From Clostridiales bacterium (lineage in GTDB: Bacteria; Bacillota; Clostridia; Oscillospirales; Oscillospiraceae), in NCBI GenBank assembly GCA_902363045.1, contig CABIYX010000020.1:1-63069 (forward strand): a DNA stretch of 63,069 bases, in the 5' to 3' direction. Positions within the stretch are counted from its first letter, which is position 1; the number at the start of each line of letters is the position of its first letter. Made by a program: the position numbers and the translations under genes. Under the pieces are notes generated by a model. That model saw only the letters and a program-made list of their open reading frames with translations. It searched no databases and was not told the origin of the DNA. This document shows, in pieces, positions 1 to 8,236 of this stretch.

Positions 1-723
1 GAGGCGGATGCCCCAGATGGCATCGTAGGGGCTGACCTCCACCAGCACGCTGTCCCCGGTGGAAAGGAGAAACTCCCGCAGTTCGCGGTTCTGGCTGAAT
101 TTGTGCCAGTTGCCAAGCAGCACAATGGCGTACTTGAACTTGTCCCATACCTTCTGCTCAAAGCCCCGCACCTTGCGGCCCAGGGCCTTGATCTGCTTTT
201 GGTCGCTGCATTTCAAAATCTGGTCCCGGATCTCTTTGTCGCCGAACAGCTCGGCCTTGGCAGCCATCATATACTGCTCCATGCAGAGGTAGGAGTCAGC
301 CGTCGTATAGAAGTCCTCCATCCACCACTGGCTGAGGCAGCTTTTTGTCAGCTGGCCGTCCTCGGCAGGCTGATGGCCCCAGAACAGGCACAGCTCTCGT
401 GGTTTCCCCGCAGTAAACTCCTGCTGGAGCCACTGGCGGGTGTACTTTGGCTGGCCCTCCGGCTGCCACGCATCCACCAGGAAGTCGCCGTGCGCCAGCA
501 CCTCACCCGTGTCCTCGTCATCCCACCAGCCCTTCCAGGTCACCGGCTCGGGAAAGAGGGTGCGGTATTCCGTCTGCTCCTCTGGTGAAAGGGTATCCAG
601 CCAATGGCCGAACCGGTCTATGTAGTCCTCCCCATAGCCCATGCGCCAGCCAATGGAGTATCGCTCGATCTCCCGGTGGGCCAGCCAAGGGGGAGGCATG
701 ATTTTCTTATCTTGTAGTGCCAT
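1..723 (-). CDS. NADAR-domain protein (partial, C-terminus beyond window)
   Basis: The frame is open from ATG at 721-723 to the window edge (241 codons, no stop), so the C-terminus is missing. The second half has the NADAR/YbiA-like signature: a CLFWGH segment, a Y-x-x-x-E-Q-Y-M-M-A-A-K-A stretch, LGRKVRGF, a GNWHKFSQN segment and a closing SPYDAIWG motif. Characterised NADAR proteins are N-glycosidases acting on riboflavin intermediates or ADP-ribosyl-guanine, so a role in reversing ADP-ribosylation or in nucleotide-metabolite repair is possible. The RBS TGAGGAAAACAAT lies just upstream. It is the most distal gene of the immunity-like array seen here. Confidence 0.8.
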   Translation of the reverse strand, partial: MALQDKKIMPPPWLAHREIERYSIGWRMGYGEDYIDRFGHWLDTLSPEEQTEYRTLFPEPVTWKGWWDDEDTGEVLAHGDFLVDAWQPEGQPKYTRQWLQQEFTAGKPRELCLFWGHQPAEDGQLTKSCLSQWWMEDFYTTADSYLCMEQYMMAAKAELFGDKEIRDQILKCSDQKQIKALGRKVRGFEQKVWDKFKYAIVLLGNWHKFSQNRELREFLLSTGDSVLVEVSPYDAIWGIRL

Positions 724-733
724 ATTGTTTTCC

Positions 734-1333
734 TCATTTCTCTTGCAGCTTCTTCAGCAGCTTCACGATCCGCTCCCGGTTCTTTGCGGTTTTCATGAAG
801 GTGGGGAGATGGTCGGCCTGAGTCTTTTTCTGGCTACCCGATGGCTTTTCCCGCAGGTCGGCGCTGAGATAGCCGATCAGGTAGGCAAGGTGTTCCCGGT
901 TGAGGGCCCAGACTGGCTTACCCTGGAAGGAGGTCAAAAACCATAGTTCCATGCCGAAGTAAGGTTCTCGTCCATCCCTGATTTCGCCAATATATGAAAA
1001 CGCCTCCGCTGTTTTATGCACTTCTCCCGACATCGTTGTCCCACAATAGGGGCAGGCCACATGGAGAACGGAAAAGTGCTGCCTTTCCTCATCTTCAATA
1101 TCCACCCGGTAGTACCTGCCGCAGTTTTTGCACTGGTTATGGACATCGTAGCGGTAGATCGTCCGATCACGGGCCACCTGATGGCCGCAGCTCAGGCAGC
1201 GGAAATAGGCATTATCCTCATCCGCGGTCACCACGCCCGTGCCATGACACTTGGGGCATTTCACCTGAATGCCGGAGGTGAGGGCGTCGTATGCACTATA
1301 TGTAAAGTAGGGTTCATCAACAATTCGGCTCAT
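734..1333 (-). CDS. Zinc-ribbon protein of unknown function
   Basis: This is a 199-residue protein whose first half carries four CxxC knuckles (CPKC, CLSC, CKNC, CPYC), enough for two zinc ribbons. The second half has a hydrophobic WFLTSF segment and a Lys-rich C-terminus. Start ATG follows AAGGAGTG at a good distance. It lies 10 bp upstream of the NADAR gene in the same operon. I do not recognise a named family. Context suggests an immunity or toxin-response role, which is inference only. Confidence 0.7.
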   Translation of the reverse strand: MSRIVDEPYFTYSAYDALTSGIQVKCPKCHGTGVVTADEDNAYFRCLSCGHQVARDRTIYRYDVHNQCKNCGRYYRVDIEDEERQHFSVLHVACPYCGTTMSGEVHKTAEAFSYIGEIRDGREPYFGMELWFLTSFQGKPVWALNREHLAYLIGYLSADLREKPSGSQKKTQADHLPTFMKTAKNRERIVKLLKKLQEK

Positions 1334-1362
1334 ACGCCCACACTCCTTTCAGGAAATTGCTT

Positions 1363-1962
1363 TCACAGCCGAAACCGGAATAGGTTCAAATCTTTTGTTT
1401 TGACTGTCAGATCCGAAACGCTCTTTTGCAGGACCTTTACCTGTTCCAAATATTCCGCAGGTGCGTGGATCTGCTCCAGATAGCCTGCATAGCGGATAAT
1501 CTGATCCAGCGCCCGTTTCCTGTATTTTGCGATTTCCCCCAAATGGGAATAACTGCGGCCTGCCACATAGCTTGGAACATCTATGTTCCGAATGATTTCT
1601 ATATCAAGCGCCCCATGCTCCTCTTTCTCAGATTGAATGGTGGACAGCATATCTTCCGCAGAAAAACGGATGCCGCGCTCGCAGAGAAACCGTAATTCAT
1701 CAAACAGGTGGTGCGCCACAAAATGTTCAGCCAAGGGCTCAAAAATCACATCATCCTGATACCAGCCGCCGTGGGCGCAGGAGATCAGTTCACGGTAACG
1801 CTTTTCTGTGATCCACTGGCGCAGCACCTCTTTGCTCCCACGCATCCATGCGTCCAGCCGGGCCTTTGTTTCTTCGGGGCTATCGTTGGCTGTTCCATAG
1901 CATGGAAGGCTATTGGCTTTCAGCCACTTGGTTACTTCCTTGCTGAATTTTGTGTAGCTCAT
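1363..1962 (-). CDS. Hypothetical helical protein in immunity array
   Basis: This 199-residue, mostly helical, soluble protein has no signal peptide or membrane segment. A central stretch (HHLFDELRFLCERGIRFSAEDM) has the feel of an ankyrin-like or helical-hairpin pair, but I cannot count proper repeats. Start ATG has a GGGGTG Shine-Dalgarno sequence. Family not recognised; it is grouped with the immunity-like genes by position and size only. Confidence 0.6.
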   Translation of the reverse strand: MSYTKFSKEVTKWLKANSLPCYGTANDSPEETKARLDAWMRGSKEVLRQWITEKRYRELISCAHGGWYQDDVIFEPLAEHFVAHHLFDELRFLCERGIRFSAEDMLSTIQSEKEEHGALDIEIIRNIDVPSYVAGRSYSHLGEIAKYRKRALDQIIRYAGYLEQIHAPAEYLEQVKVLQKSVSDLTVKTKDLNLFRFRL

Positions 1963-1974
1963 GTGACACCCCTT

Positions 1975-3150
1975 TCAAAAATCCCTCAACTGCTCAAACT
2001 GTTCAATCATGGAATCTTTCTGGAGCGTGTCACCCGGTAGGGCGTTCAGGATACCCCGCAGGGCCATGTAAATTTCATCCCGTTCCTCGGTTTCGATAAA
2101 GCCCATTTTGTTGAAGGTCTGGGTGTAGGCGGCCACGGCCTCCAGCGCCTGGGCCTGGGCGTCCTCGTCCGACTGGGCAGCCAGCTTCATCAGCTGGGAG
2201 CGGGTCTTGCGGTATTGATTGGCTGCCTTTTTCGCAGCAGAAGCAGGGATATGCTCCGCACCGTCCCAGCCCCGGAAGGGATTGTCCAGGTTTTGCGCCA
2301 GCCACTCCGGTTTCCGGGGTTTGGTGATCCGCAGGTCCATTCCCGGCTTGCTTTTCCAGAGCTGCTTTGCCGCTTTTGCCGCCGTCTCCGGCAGGCTGGT
2401 CATCCAGAACCAGCGAAGCTCCGGCATCTGCTCCGGGGTGGGGATGTCGTCCGCCCCGAAGCCAAACAGGTCGAAGGTGGAGAGGTTCGTCAGTTCCCGG
2501 AACCCTCCCACGGCGGAGAAGTTCCCCAGGTTTCCCGGCGCGCCCCAGAGCCGCAGTTCCTTTAAGTGGGGATGGACAGCAGCCAGTCCGGTCAGATCAA
2601 AGTCCTTCAGCTGGATGCCATGCAGCCCCCATAGGTTCGGCAGTTCCGTGTGCGGGCGGTATTCCCCGATAAATTGGAGGGTCAGACCGCTGCCGCCTTC
2701 GGGGGCATGGATGGTACAGGCGTCCGGCCCCTCGTTCTGGAACAGGAGCTGCTCCGTTCCCTCACCCAGCCACAGTTCCTGAAGGCCGGTCATGTCCAGC
2801 ATCAGCTTTCTGATGCTGGTGCCCCGCAGATCAAGTGTCCTCTGGCTGTGGTTCAGCAGGGTGAGTTCACGGATGAAGGGATTGCCCCGCAAAAACTCCA
2901 GCAGATCCGGGTGCCACCGCTGGCAGATGAGGTCGGAGAGGCAGGGCAGCGCCGCCAGTTCCAGAGCCGAATCAAATGGTGCGTATTGGTCCATCACCCG
3001 ATGGCTGCTGACCTTCAGCGGGATGCCGCCGATCTCCGTTTGCTCGTCACTGTCCATGGCCTCCTTGAAGGCCCGCCGCCGTTCCTCCGGGATGGCCTGC
3101 CACCGGATCTGGAGGTACACATCATAGCCGTCATGAGCGGCAGGGCTCAT
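1975..3150 (-). CDS. Leucine-rich-repeat-like protein, possibly N-terminally frameshifted
   Basis: This gene encodes 391 residues from ATG at 3148-3150; an upstream in-frame TTG at 3177 is less likely. The body alternates Leu-rich strands such as IRKLMLDMTGLQELWLGEG and LKELRLWG with loops, typical of a short leucine-rich-repeat solenoid. The C-terminal 120 residues are helical (ASAAKKAANQYRKTRSQLMK). The first residues overlap the stop of the gene at 3131-3442. The reading across that junction suggests the two may be one broken gene (see findings). Likely cytoplasmic; role unknown, immunity by context. Confidence 0.65.
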   Translation of the reverse strand: MSPAAHDGYDVYLQIRWQAIPEERRRAFKEAMDSDEQTEIGGIPLKVSSHRVMDQYAPFDSALELAALPCLSDLICQRWHPDLLEFLRGNPFIRELTLLNHSQRTLDLRGTSIRKLMLDMTGLQELWLGEGTEQLLFQNEGPDACTIHAPEGGSGLTLQFIGEYRPHTELPNLWGLHGIQLKDFDLTGLAAVHPHLKELRLWGAPGNLGNFSAVGGFRELTNLSTFDLFGFGADDIPTPEQMPELRWFWMTSLPETAAKAAKQLWKSKPGMDLRITKPRKPEWLAQNLDNPFRGWDGAEHIPASAAKKAANQYRKTRSQLMKLAAQSDEDAQAQALEAVAAYTQTFNKMGFIETEERDEIYMALRGILNALPGDTLQKDSMIEQFEQLRDF

Positions 3151-3442
3151 CGGTGAAGGGCGGCAGGGTCCCCACAAGCGTGTACTGGGGCGGGACTTCC
3201 ACCGGCACCCGCAACAGGTGGAGCTCCCGGGGCCAGTACATGAAGTCCTTGTAGAGCGGGCGGAGATGGGGCAGCTCCTCCGCCGTCAGAGGGGCGTCCC
3301 CCACCCACTCCAGGGAGAGGATCACCGCCCAGGGCTCCTTGCTCACCGTGTCCGGCGGCGCAATATAGGCCACCTGGCAGGCGGTGTAGCGTTTCAGGTA
3401 TTGGTTATAGACGGTATAGACCGCTCCGGCGCTGGCTTTCAT
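3131..3442 (-). CDS. Small hypothetical protein, possible N-terminal part of the next gene
   Basis: This 103-residue protein (starts MKASAGAVYTVYNQY) is a compact beta-rich domain with many aromatic and Pro residues, ending PPFTDEPCRS before a TGA at 3131-3133. The downstream gene overlaps this stop in another frame and continues with YDVYLQIRWQ, which reads like a natural continuation. It is therefore either a separate translationally coupled gene or the 5' part of a frameshifted longer gene. Confidence 0.5.
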   Translation of the reverse strand: MKASAGAVYTVYNQYLKRYTACQVAYIAPPDTVSKEPWAVILSLEWVGDAPLTAEELPHLRPLYKDFMYWPRELHLLRVPVEVPPQYTLVGTLPPFTDEPCRS

Positions 3443-3457
3443 GGCGCCACGCTCCTC

Positions 3458-3694
3458 TCATCCGTTCTTTTCCAGATAGAATCCCCATACACAGTTGGAG
3501 AACTCCCCGGCGGCAAAGCGGTGGATCTGCCCGTCAATCTCCACCTGCCAGACCTCGAAGGTATGGTCTTGGTGATAGATTGGGTCTTTGACTTTTACCC
3601 GCTTTCCGGTGGTTTGCCAGTCGTAGTCAAAGATGTTCACACCAAACAATTTGCATTGACCGTCTGGGCCAAAGGTTTCATATTCCCATGCCAT
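3458..3694 (-). CDS. Small hypothetical protein (78 aa)
   Basis: I chose ATG at 3692-3694 (MAWEYETFG) because GTGAGG lies six bases upstream; a longer start at 3706 is possible. The protein is small, acidic-neutral and beta-rich with several Trp/Tyr/Phe (FEVWQVEIDGQIHRF, CVWGFYLEK). No family recognised. It sits between DUF4259 and the LRR-like gene in the immunity array. Confidence 0.5.
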   Translation of the reverse strand: MAWEYETFGPDGQCKLFGVNIFDYDWQTTGKRVKVKDPIYHQDHTFEVWQVEIDGQIHRFAAGEFSNCVWGFYLEKNG

Positions 3695-3738
3695 GTGATG
3701 CCTCACAATTCAACGCACTTACCTACAAAGCAACAATT

Positions 3739-4194
3739 TTATTCCTGCTGCAAGAGTTCTATCAAAGAATCCAAATGCTTATCCCACGATTCCCAGTTAT
3801 TACTTTCTTTCCAAAGTTCTACGATTTCTCTTTCGCCATCTTCATCAGGAACTTGATTTTTAATACTCCTCAATCGCCTAAGAAGGTCTTTTCGAGCAGT
3901 AGCTGAAGCTGAGAAATTCGTTATTGCTGACCAAACATTAGAATCCTCATCATCGTAGTTTAGCTTTCCTGTTTCCCGCCATTCAGAATAAAGTTCTGCG
4001 AGAGCGATGGCGGTATTATCATAGAGAAAGTCAATTTCGCTCACTGTTTCTCCAAGAAAACCTTCCTCTTTCAGAAAGCCGATCAATCCACCTAAAGTCA
4101 GTTTCTTATGTTTGGGTAAATAATCTGTTTTCAAAAGGGAAATTAGGTCTAAGCCATTATCACTTTCCAATGCTTTTACACCCCATGAACCCAT
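3739..4194 (-). CDS. DUF4259-family immunity-like protein
   Basis: The N-terminus MGSWGVKALESDNGLD is the hallmark of DUF4259 (usual form MG-W-G-x-F-x-D-D-x-A-x-D). The rest is helical and acidic, 151 residues, the family's usual size. DUF4259 genes often stand beside polymorphic-toxin immunity genes, so an immunity role is plausible but unproven. Its DNA is visibly AT-richer than the genes on both sides, which points to separate acquisition. Confidence 0.75.
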   Translation of the reverse strand: MGSWGVKALESDNGLDLISLLKTDYLPKHKKLTLGGLIGFLKEEGFLGETVSEIDFLYDNTAIALAELYSEWRETGKLNYDDEDSNVWSAITNFSASATARKDLLRRLRSIKNQVPDEDGEREIVELWKESNNWESWDKHLDSLIELLQQE

Positions 4195-4227
4195 CTTCCT
4201 GTACCTCCAATCTGATTCTCATGAACT

Positions 4228-5187
4228 TCACAATCCCGTGCGCTGCCAGCCGTCCAGCCGCTCCTGAACCCCGTCGATCCTCCAGCCCTCGCCCACACGC
4301 TTCATGAGGAAACGGCGGTCAAAGCCGGTATTTTTCTCTCTGGTGTAGATGTAGAGCTTGTTCTTGGTGATCTGCTCCGCATCAAGAAATGCTTCACCTT
4401 TGTAGGTACCCTGGGCGCTGTATGAGAGGCCCAGAGGCCGGTAGCCCGGACGGGGCTTTTCGCTCACATACTTTTCCCAGATCGCCAGCAGGCGGGGCAC
4501 AGCCTGGGCATCCTCAAACCCGGCCTGCTCCATGTACTGCTCCCACTGCGTCATCTCGGCAAAGAAAGCGGACAGCACCCTGCGGCATTCCGCCGCCGCC
4601 TGCTCATCCAGCTGGACGGGCTTTTTGGCCTTTTCCCGCTGGAGCTGGAAGAAGTGTTCCATCTGCTCCTTGGTGAATTGCACATGGGCCACCGGCTCGA
4701 TGCGGCTGTTGCTGGCGATGGCCAACAGGCCCTCATAGGTAACGGCGGTATGGTCGATCTGGATGTGGGAGAGCTTGGGGATGGAGGCCGCCCGGAGCAG
4801 ACCGGCGTCGTCCAGCCCGGTGCGGTTGAGGGTCAGCAGGTCTATTTTACACTCCCGCAGGGAGGCCAGACCACTGCCGTTGATTCCGGCGTTGCCGTCC
4901 AGCAGCAGATAGCGCAGCTTGGGCATGGCAGAAAAGATGGGGAAGCAGGCGTCGGTGAGTGCCCCGTCCTCCACGCCGAAGTTGGCCATGCTTTTATGTC
5001 CGGCAAAGGGGGCGAGCAGTTCATCCGTCACCGGACAGCCTTTCACATGGAAGCCCACCAGGGTGTAGCTGGCCAGCCGCTCCATGAGTTCCATGGTCAG
5101 CTCCGGGACTTCAAATTGTTTCTCTCTGTCTAAGGCCAGGACACCGCTCTCCCAGTTCACTGTCCGCGCCCGTTTCGGCCATTCCAT
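4228..5187 (-). CDS. LRR protein with NTF2-fold-like C-terminal immunity domain
   Basis: This 319-residue protein has about residues 25-165 as leucine-rich-repeat-like strands (LRYLLLDGNAGINGSGLASL, IDLLTLNRTGLDDAGLL). From about residue 190 the fold changes to a helical segment followed by beta strands resembling NTF2-like immunity domains (FLDAEQITKNKLYIYTREK, then RRFLMKRVGEGWRIDGVQE). The Lys-Arg-Val-Gly-x-G-W-R-I-D ending is typical of NTF2-fold immunity proteins. Both assignments are from pattern memory. Confidence 0.6.
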   Translation of the reverse strand: MEWPKRARTVNWESGVLALDREKQFEVPELTMELMERLASYTLVGFHVKGCPVTDELLAPFAGHKSMANFGVEDGALTDACFPIFSAMPKLRYLLLDGNAGINGSGLASLRECKIDLLTLNRTGLDDAGLLRAASIPKLSHIQIDHTAVTYEGLLAIASNSRIEPVAHVQFTKEQMEHFFQLQREKAKKPVQLDEQAAAECRRVLSAFFAEMTQWEQYMEQAGFEDAQAVPRLLAIWEKYVSEKPRPGYRPLGLSYSAQGTYKGEAFLDAEQITKNKLYIYTREKNTGFDRRFLMKRVGEGWRIDGVQERLDGWQRTGL

Positions 5188-5201
5188 CGCTGTTTCCCTC
5201 C

Positions 5202-5933
5202 TTACGCCTGCTCCTTGTAACTGGCTTCAATGTCGATGAAGCGCACATACACGGCGCAGACCTCGCTCCTTGCGTCGTAGCCGAAGTAGACCGGATAGTA
5301 GCCGTCCCCCCAGCCAGAGGCAAAGATGGGCAGATTGCAGTCCGTGTCAGGCACCGTCCAGTTGAGCCAGTCGCCGGAACTGCTCTGATACTTGGGATGG
5401 GCTTTGGCGTTTTCCTCCAGAAGATCGCAGAACAGGTCGTTGTAGGGGTCGATGTCCGGGTCCTCCTCCAGCCGCTTGTCCCAGTATGTCTTGAAGGCCG
5501 CCTGAGTCTGGATGTCCGCAACGCAGCCCATCCCGGCGTCTACGCCAAAGCCAAAATAATCGTCCTCATCCAGTCCCTCGTCCAGATCTTCTTTGCCCGT
5601 CATACCCAACTCATAGCGGACAGGCTTTTCCCGGCTGACCTCCACTTTGACACAGGCATAGCGGTCACCATATTTCTCACTGGGCACCACACAGATCTTT
5701 ACGGGATAAGTCCCGGCGGGGATTGTCTGTATAAAGGGCGGTGTGTCCTCCAGCTCCACCAGCGGATCGCAGGCGAAAATCGTCCCGGTGGGGAAATGGA
5801 CAGCGCCAATGTCCAGCACATCCACGCCCATATTCCCAATCACTTTCTCTGTGAAATGAGCGTCCAGGTCTGTTTTGCAGGTCAGTTTCTCCTTGATGGA
5901 TTCGTATTTGTTCAGCCATTCAGTAGTCGGCAT
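5202..5933 (-). CDS. DUF4241-domain protein
   Basis: This 243-residue protein starts at ATG 5931-5933 (MPTTEWLNKYES), with AGGAGGAAACTACC just ahead; the longer in-frame start at 5966 lacks this. The core shows DUF4241 features: a TFPTGTIFACDPL-like strand (here FPTGTIFACDPLVEL), a GFGVDAGMGCVAD motif and a late WGDGYYPVYFGYDA motif with Gly-Asp-Gly. DUF4241 is common in bacterial immunity neighbourhoods. Cytoplasmic. Confidence 0.75.
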   Translation of the reverse strand: MPTTEWLNKYESIKEKLTCKTDLDAHFTEKVIGNMGVDVLDIGAVHFPTGTIFACDPLVELEDTPPFIQTIPAGTYPVKICVVPSEKYGDRYACVKVEVSREKPVRYELGMTGKEDLDEGLDEDDYFGFGVDAGMGCVADIQTQAAFKTYWDKRLEEDPDIDPYNDLFCDLLEENAKAHPKYQSSSGDWLNWTVPDTDCNLPIFASGWGDGYYPVYFGYDARSEVCAVYVRFIDIEASYKEQA

Positions 5934-5969
5934 GGTAGTTTCCTCCTGTTGATTCGATTTAAGCATAGG

Positions 5970-6317
5970 TCAGCTCTCTACAATGCGTACCTGTTTTCCT
6001 CCGATTTCAATTTCCAGCTTTACGCCATAGTCCGCCGCCCAAGCAGGACACTTGCTGAGCAGGGCCAGAATGTGCTCATCCGGCTCCCGGCCAAGGGTCA
6101 CACGCAAAATCACGGGCCAGCCACCATATTCCTTTTGAAACTCCTCACTCTGGGTGTGGTTCAGATAGCCCTCCATCTTGTCCAGCAGGGCCTTCTGCGT
6201 TTCCGGGGAGCCGTCAATAAAGCCGTTGCAGACCAAAACCATCACCACTTCTCCGGCTTTGGTTTCTGCCAGAATGTCGATCTTATCCAGGTCGCCAAAC
6301 ATATTTTCAATGGACAT
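5970..6317 (-). CDS. DUF6572-like protein
   Basis: This 115-residue protein opens with a DKIDILAETKAGEVVMVLV strand, a short loop and an ETQKALLDKMEGYLNH helix, the layout of DUF6572 (D-x-I-D-x-L, E-V-x-L-x-I, then a helix with K-x-N-x-Y-L). The C-terminus VKLEIEIGGKQVRIVES completes a small alpha/beta fold. Families of this type are often linked to immunity arrays. Operon partner of DUF4241 and DUF5713. Confidence 0.6.
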   Translation of the reverse strand: MSIENMFGDLDKIDILAETKAGEVVMVLVCNGFIDGSPETQKALLDKMEGYLNHTQSEEFQKEYGGWPVILRVTLGREPDEHILALLSKCPAWAADYGVKLEIEIGGKQVRIVES

Positions 6318-6322
6318 TGTTT

Positions 6323-6649
6323 TTACCAGTCCCTTTCTCGGATGGCCTCCTCAATATCAATCGGAATGCCGAACCACTCCAGAATGTAGGCCACAGTGAC
6401 TCCAATACAATCCCGGGCCACCGTTTCGATCTCGCTGTCGTTCTCGTCAAACTCCTCCTGGAGATCATTGATGCCGCAGACCGCCTCATCCAGCGTTTCC
6501 TGTATTACTTCAGTGTCGGTTTCGCCGCTCTCAAGCAGGTCGATGACCTTCTGGAGTTCGTCCTTTACCTTATCCACCAGAAAAGTAGGATAGTAATCGT
6601 CCTGATACATCTCGTCCAGCAGTTTGTAGTTGGGATCAAATGCTTTCAT
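6323..6649 (-). CDS. DUF5713-family protein
   Basis: I take ATG at 6647-6649 (MKAFDPNYKLLDEMY), with AAGGAGCAATCCCT upstream, giving 108 residues. The segment LLDEMYQDDYYPTFLVDKVK matches the DUF5713 core (L-x-D-M-Y-x-D-x-Y-F-P-x-x-L-V-D-K-I-K). The remainder is an acidic helical bundle. Function of the family is unknown; the genomic company suggests immunity. Confidence 0.75.
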   Translation of the reverse strand: MKAFDPNYKLLDEMYQDDYYPTFLVDKVKDELQKVIDLLESGETDTEVIQETLDEAVCGINDLQEEFDENDSEIETVARDCIGVTVAYILEWFGIPIDIEEAIRERDW

Positions 6650-6665
6650 AGGGATTGCTCCTTTC

Positions 6666-7211
6666 TCATTCAAACATCAGGCCGTATGATTCGGTCAGGC
6701 TGCCATCATCCTCATGGAACATACACTGATACAGAGGCTGGTGCTGTGTTGCTTTGCGGAATCGCTCCAGAACCGGAGCCAGCGGCTCATCGGTTGGGAC
6801 GCCGAGCGCATCAGCTACCCGTCGCCAGCTGTCCATATCCATATCTTCCAAGTTGATGTTGCGCTGCCTCTGTCCGTATTCCTCCAGTGTTTTGGAGTCC
6901 GCATACTCCTTTGCGTCACAGCAGTCGTGCCAGCAGATACAGCTCACAATCAGTGAAAAAAGGTCATCCATGCTCTCAGCCAGACGGCCTGCCTCACCTT
7001 CGCTGCTGTAATAGCCGATGGAGCCATCTTCCAACAGGTGGTATTCTCCGCCGGAGCCATCTCTTGCAAAAGCCATACCGGGCAGTGTGAAGGTTGCTCG
7101 ACCATCCGCCTCATCCCTCGGAGACAACTCATCCAGCAGGAAGAAGTCAAAAAGGGAATCAAACTCCTCTGCCAGATCAGAGTCATCACGCAGTGCTTTC
7201 AAATAATCCAT
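6666..7211 (-). CDS. SUKH-like (SMI1/KNR4) protein
   Basis: This acidic protein of 181 residues has a segment MAFARDGSGGEYHLLEDGSIGYY followed by GRLAESMDDLFSLIVSC, the usual strand-Gly-loop and closing helix of the SUKH superfamily. SUKH proteins are the most common immunity proteins against nuclease toxins. The C-terminal 70 residues are helical and end in YGLMFE. The exact SUKH subfamily is not clear to me. Confidence 0.55.
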   Translation of the reverse strand: MDYLKALRDDSDLAEEFDSLFDFFLLDELSPRDEADGRATFTLPGMAFARDGSGGEYHLLEDGSIGYYSSEGEAGRLAESMDDLFSLIVSCICWHDCCDAKEYADSKTLEEYGQRQRNINLEDMDMDSWRRVADALGVPTDEPLAPVLERFRKATQHQPLYQCMFHEDDGSLTESYGLMFE

Positions 7212-7227
7212 AGCCGTTTTCCTCCGT

Positions 7228-8232
7228 CTACTTTTCTGGTGTTAACTCATGCAGCCTTTCCAGCCACAGCGGTTCTTCAATCATTTCATCGTTTTGGTAA
7301 AAATGTTCCTTGTCACGGGCCAGATGATCGGCAAGCGGAGGTGCGTCCAGCGGGGTGCATACCGCAAAACTGTCCCAATCCGCCCCCTTAATCTCCCGGC
7401 TGAGGTAGTACACCCGCTTGGCATCGCGGGAATACCAGTGACCGAGCAATTCCCATGAGGGCAGATCCGCCTTGGGAAGCTGCTTACCGTAAGCATAGAT
7501 TCGTTTCTCATCCCTGGCAAAATAGGTGTCGCCCAACGAGAGGAAAGAGGAAACTTCCGCGCCTTTGATGATCTTCACCTTGCCGTCTCCGTTGTGGAAG
7601 TAGACCTGCCGGCTGTCCTTTGCATATCCCTGTGGCGCACCCGAATCGTTCTGGCCGTTGTCCAACACCTGGAAGGTTGCCAGCTCTACATCTGGGATTC
7701 TCCCGCTGGTGGTGTAGACGGCTGTTTTGTCCATTGCGTAGGCATAGTTTAACACCCGAAACGATGCCGGGTCTGCTCCACGCAGGCGAATCCCACCGAG
7801 AAAGCAGGCCGTAGAGGATTTGCCCCAGTAATGCCAGCAGCAGAAGTCTTTGGGCGCAACCCCCTTCAACAAGCCGTTTTCATATAGGCCAGAGAAATAA
7901 ACGGCTCCATCTTGAAGGAAAAACTCATTGTCCACCGGCTCTATGTTTGTGATCGGCTGCAGCAGTTCTTCGTGATGATCTGTTATGCACAGCTCGATTT
8001 CGTCGTCGCTATAAACTAAGTAGAGCCCATGAGGGGCCTTTCTATCGAAATGCAGTTCAATGTCATGATACTTGAGGATCAAAGGTTTCCCGTCGCTTCT
8101 CATGGTGGAAACAGCATCGGGCTTGCCGAAAATCTCTATCACTTCATCCTGTGACATGCCGAATTTCAGCGGTGAAATGTTCTGGGGATTCTGTAATATT
8201 TGATTGCGCCAAGTAGTAAAGTCCTGTTTCAT
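7228..8232 (-). CDS. DKNYY-repeat family protein
   Basis: This 334-residue protein starts at ATG 8230-8232 (MKQDFTTWRNQIL); the ATG overlaps the end of the upstream DUF1963 gene by a few bases, suggesting coupling. The N-terminal 80 residues contain a FGKPDAVS helix-strand of a SmpA/BamE-like type. Residues 130-320 carry repeated units of the DKNYY kind: AYAMDKTAVYTT, GYAKDSRQVYFH, YFARDEKRIYAY, WYSRDAKRVYYL, HLARDKEHFYQN. DKNYY proteins are recurrent in immunity loci. No signal peptide is present, so it is likely cytoplasmic. Confidence 0.75.
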   Translation of the reverse strand: MKQDFTTWRNQILQNPQNISPLKFGMSQDEVIEIFGKPDAVSTMRSDGKPLILKYHDIELHFDRKAPHGLYLVYSDDEIELCITDHHEELLQPITNIEPVDNEFFLQDGAVYFSGLYENGLLKGVAPKDFCCWHYWGKSSTACFLGGIRLRGADPASFRVLNYAYAMDKTAVYTTSGRIPDVELATFQVLDNGQNDSGAPQGYAKDSRQVYFHNGDGKVKIIKGAEVSSFLSLGDTYFARDEKRIYAYGKQLPKADLPSWELLGHWYSRDAKRVYYLSREIKGADWDSFAVCTPLDAPPLADHLARDKEHFYQNDEMIEEPLWLERLHELTPEK

Positions 8233-8236
8233 ATTT

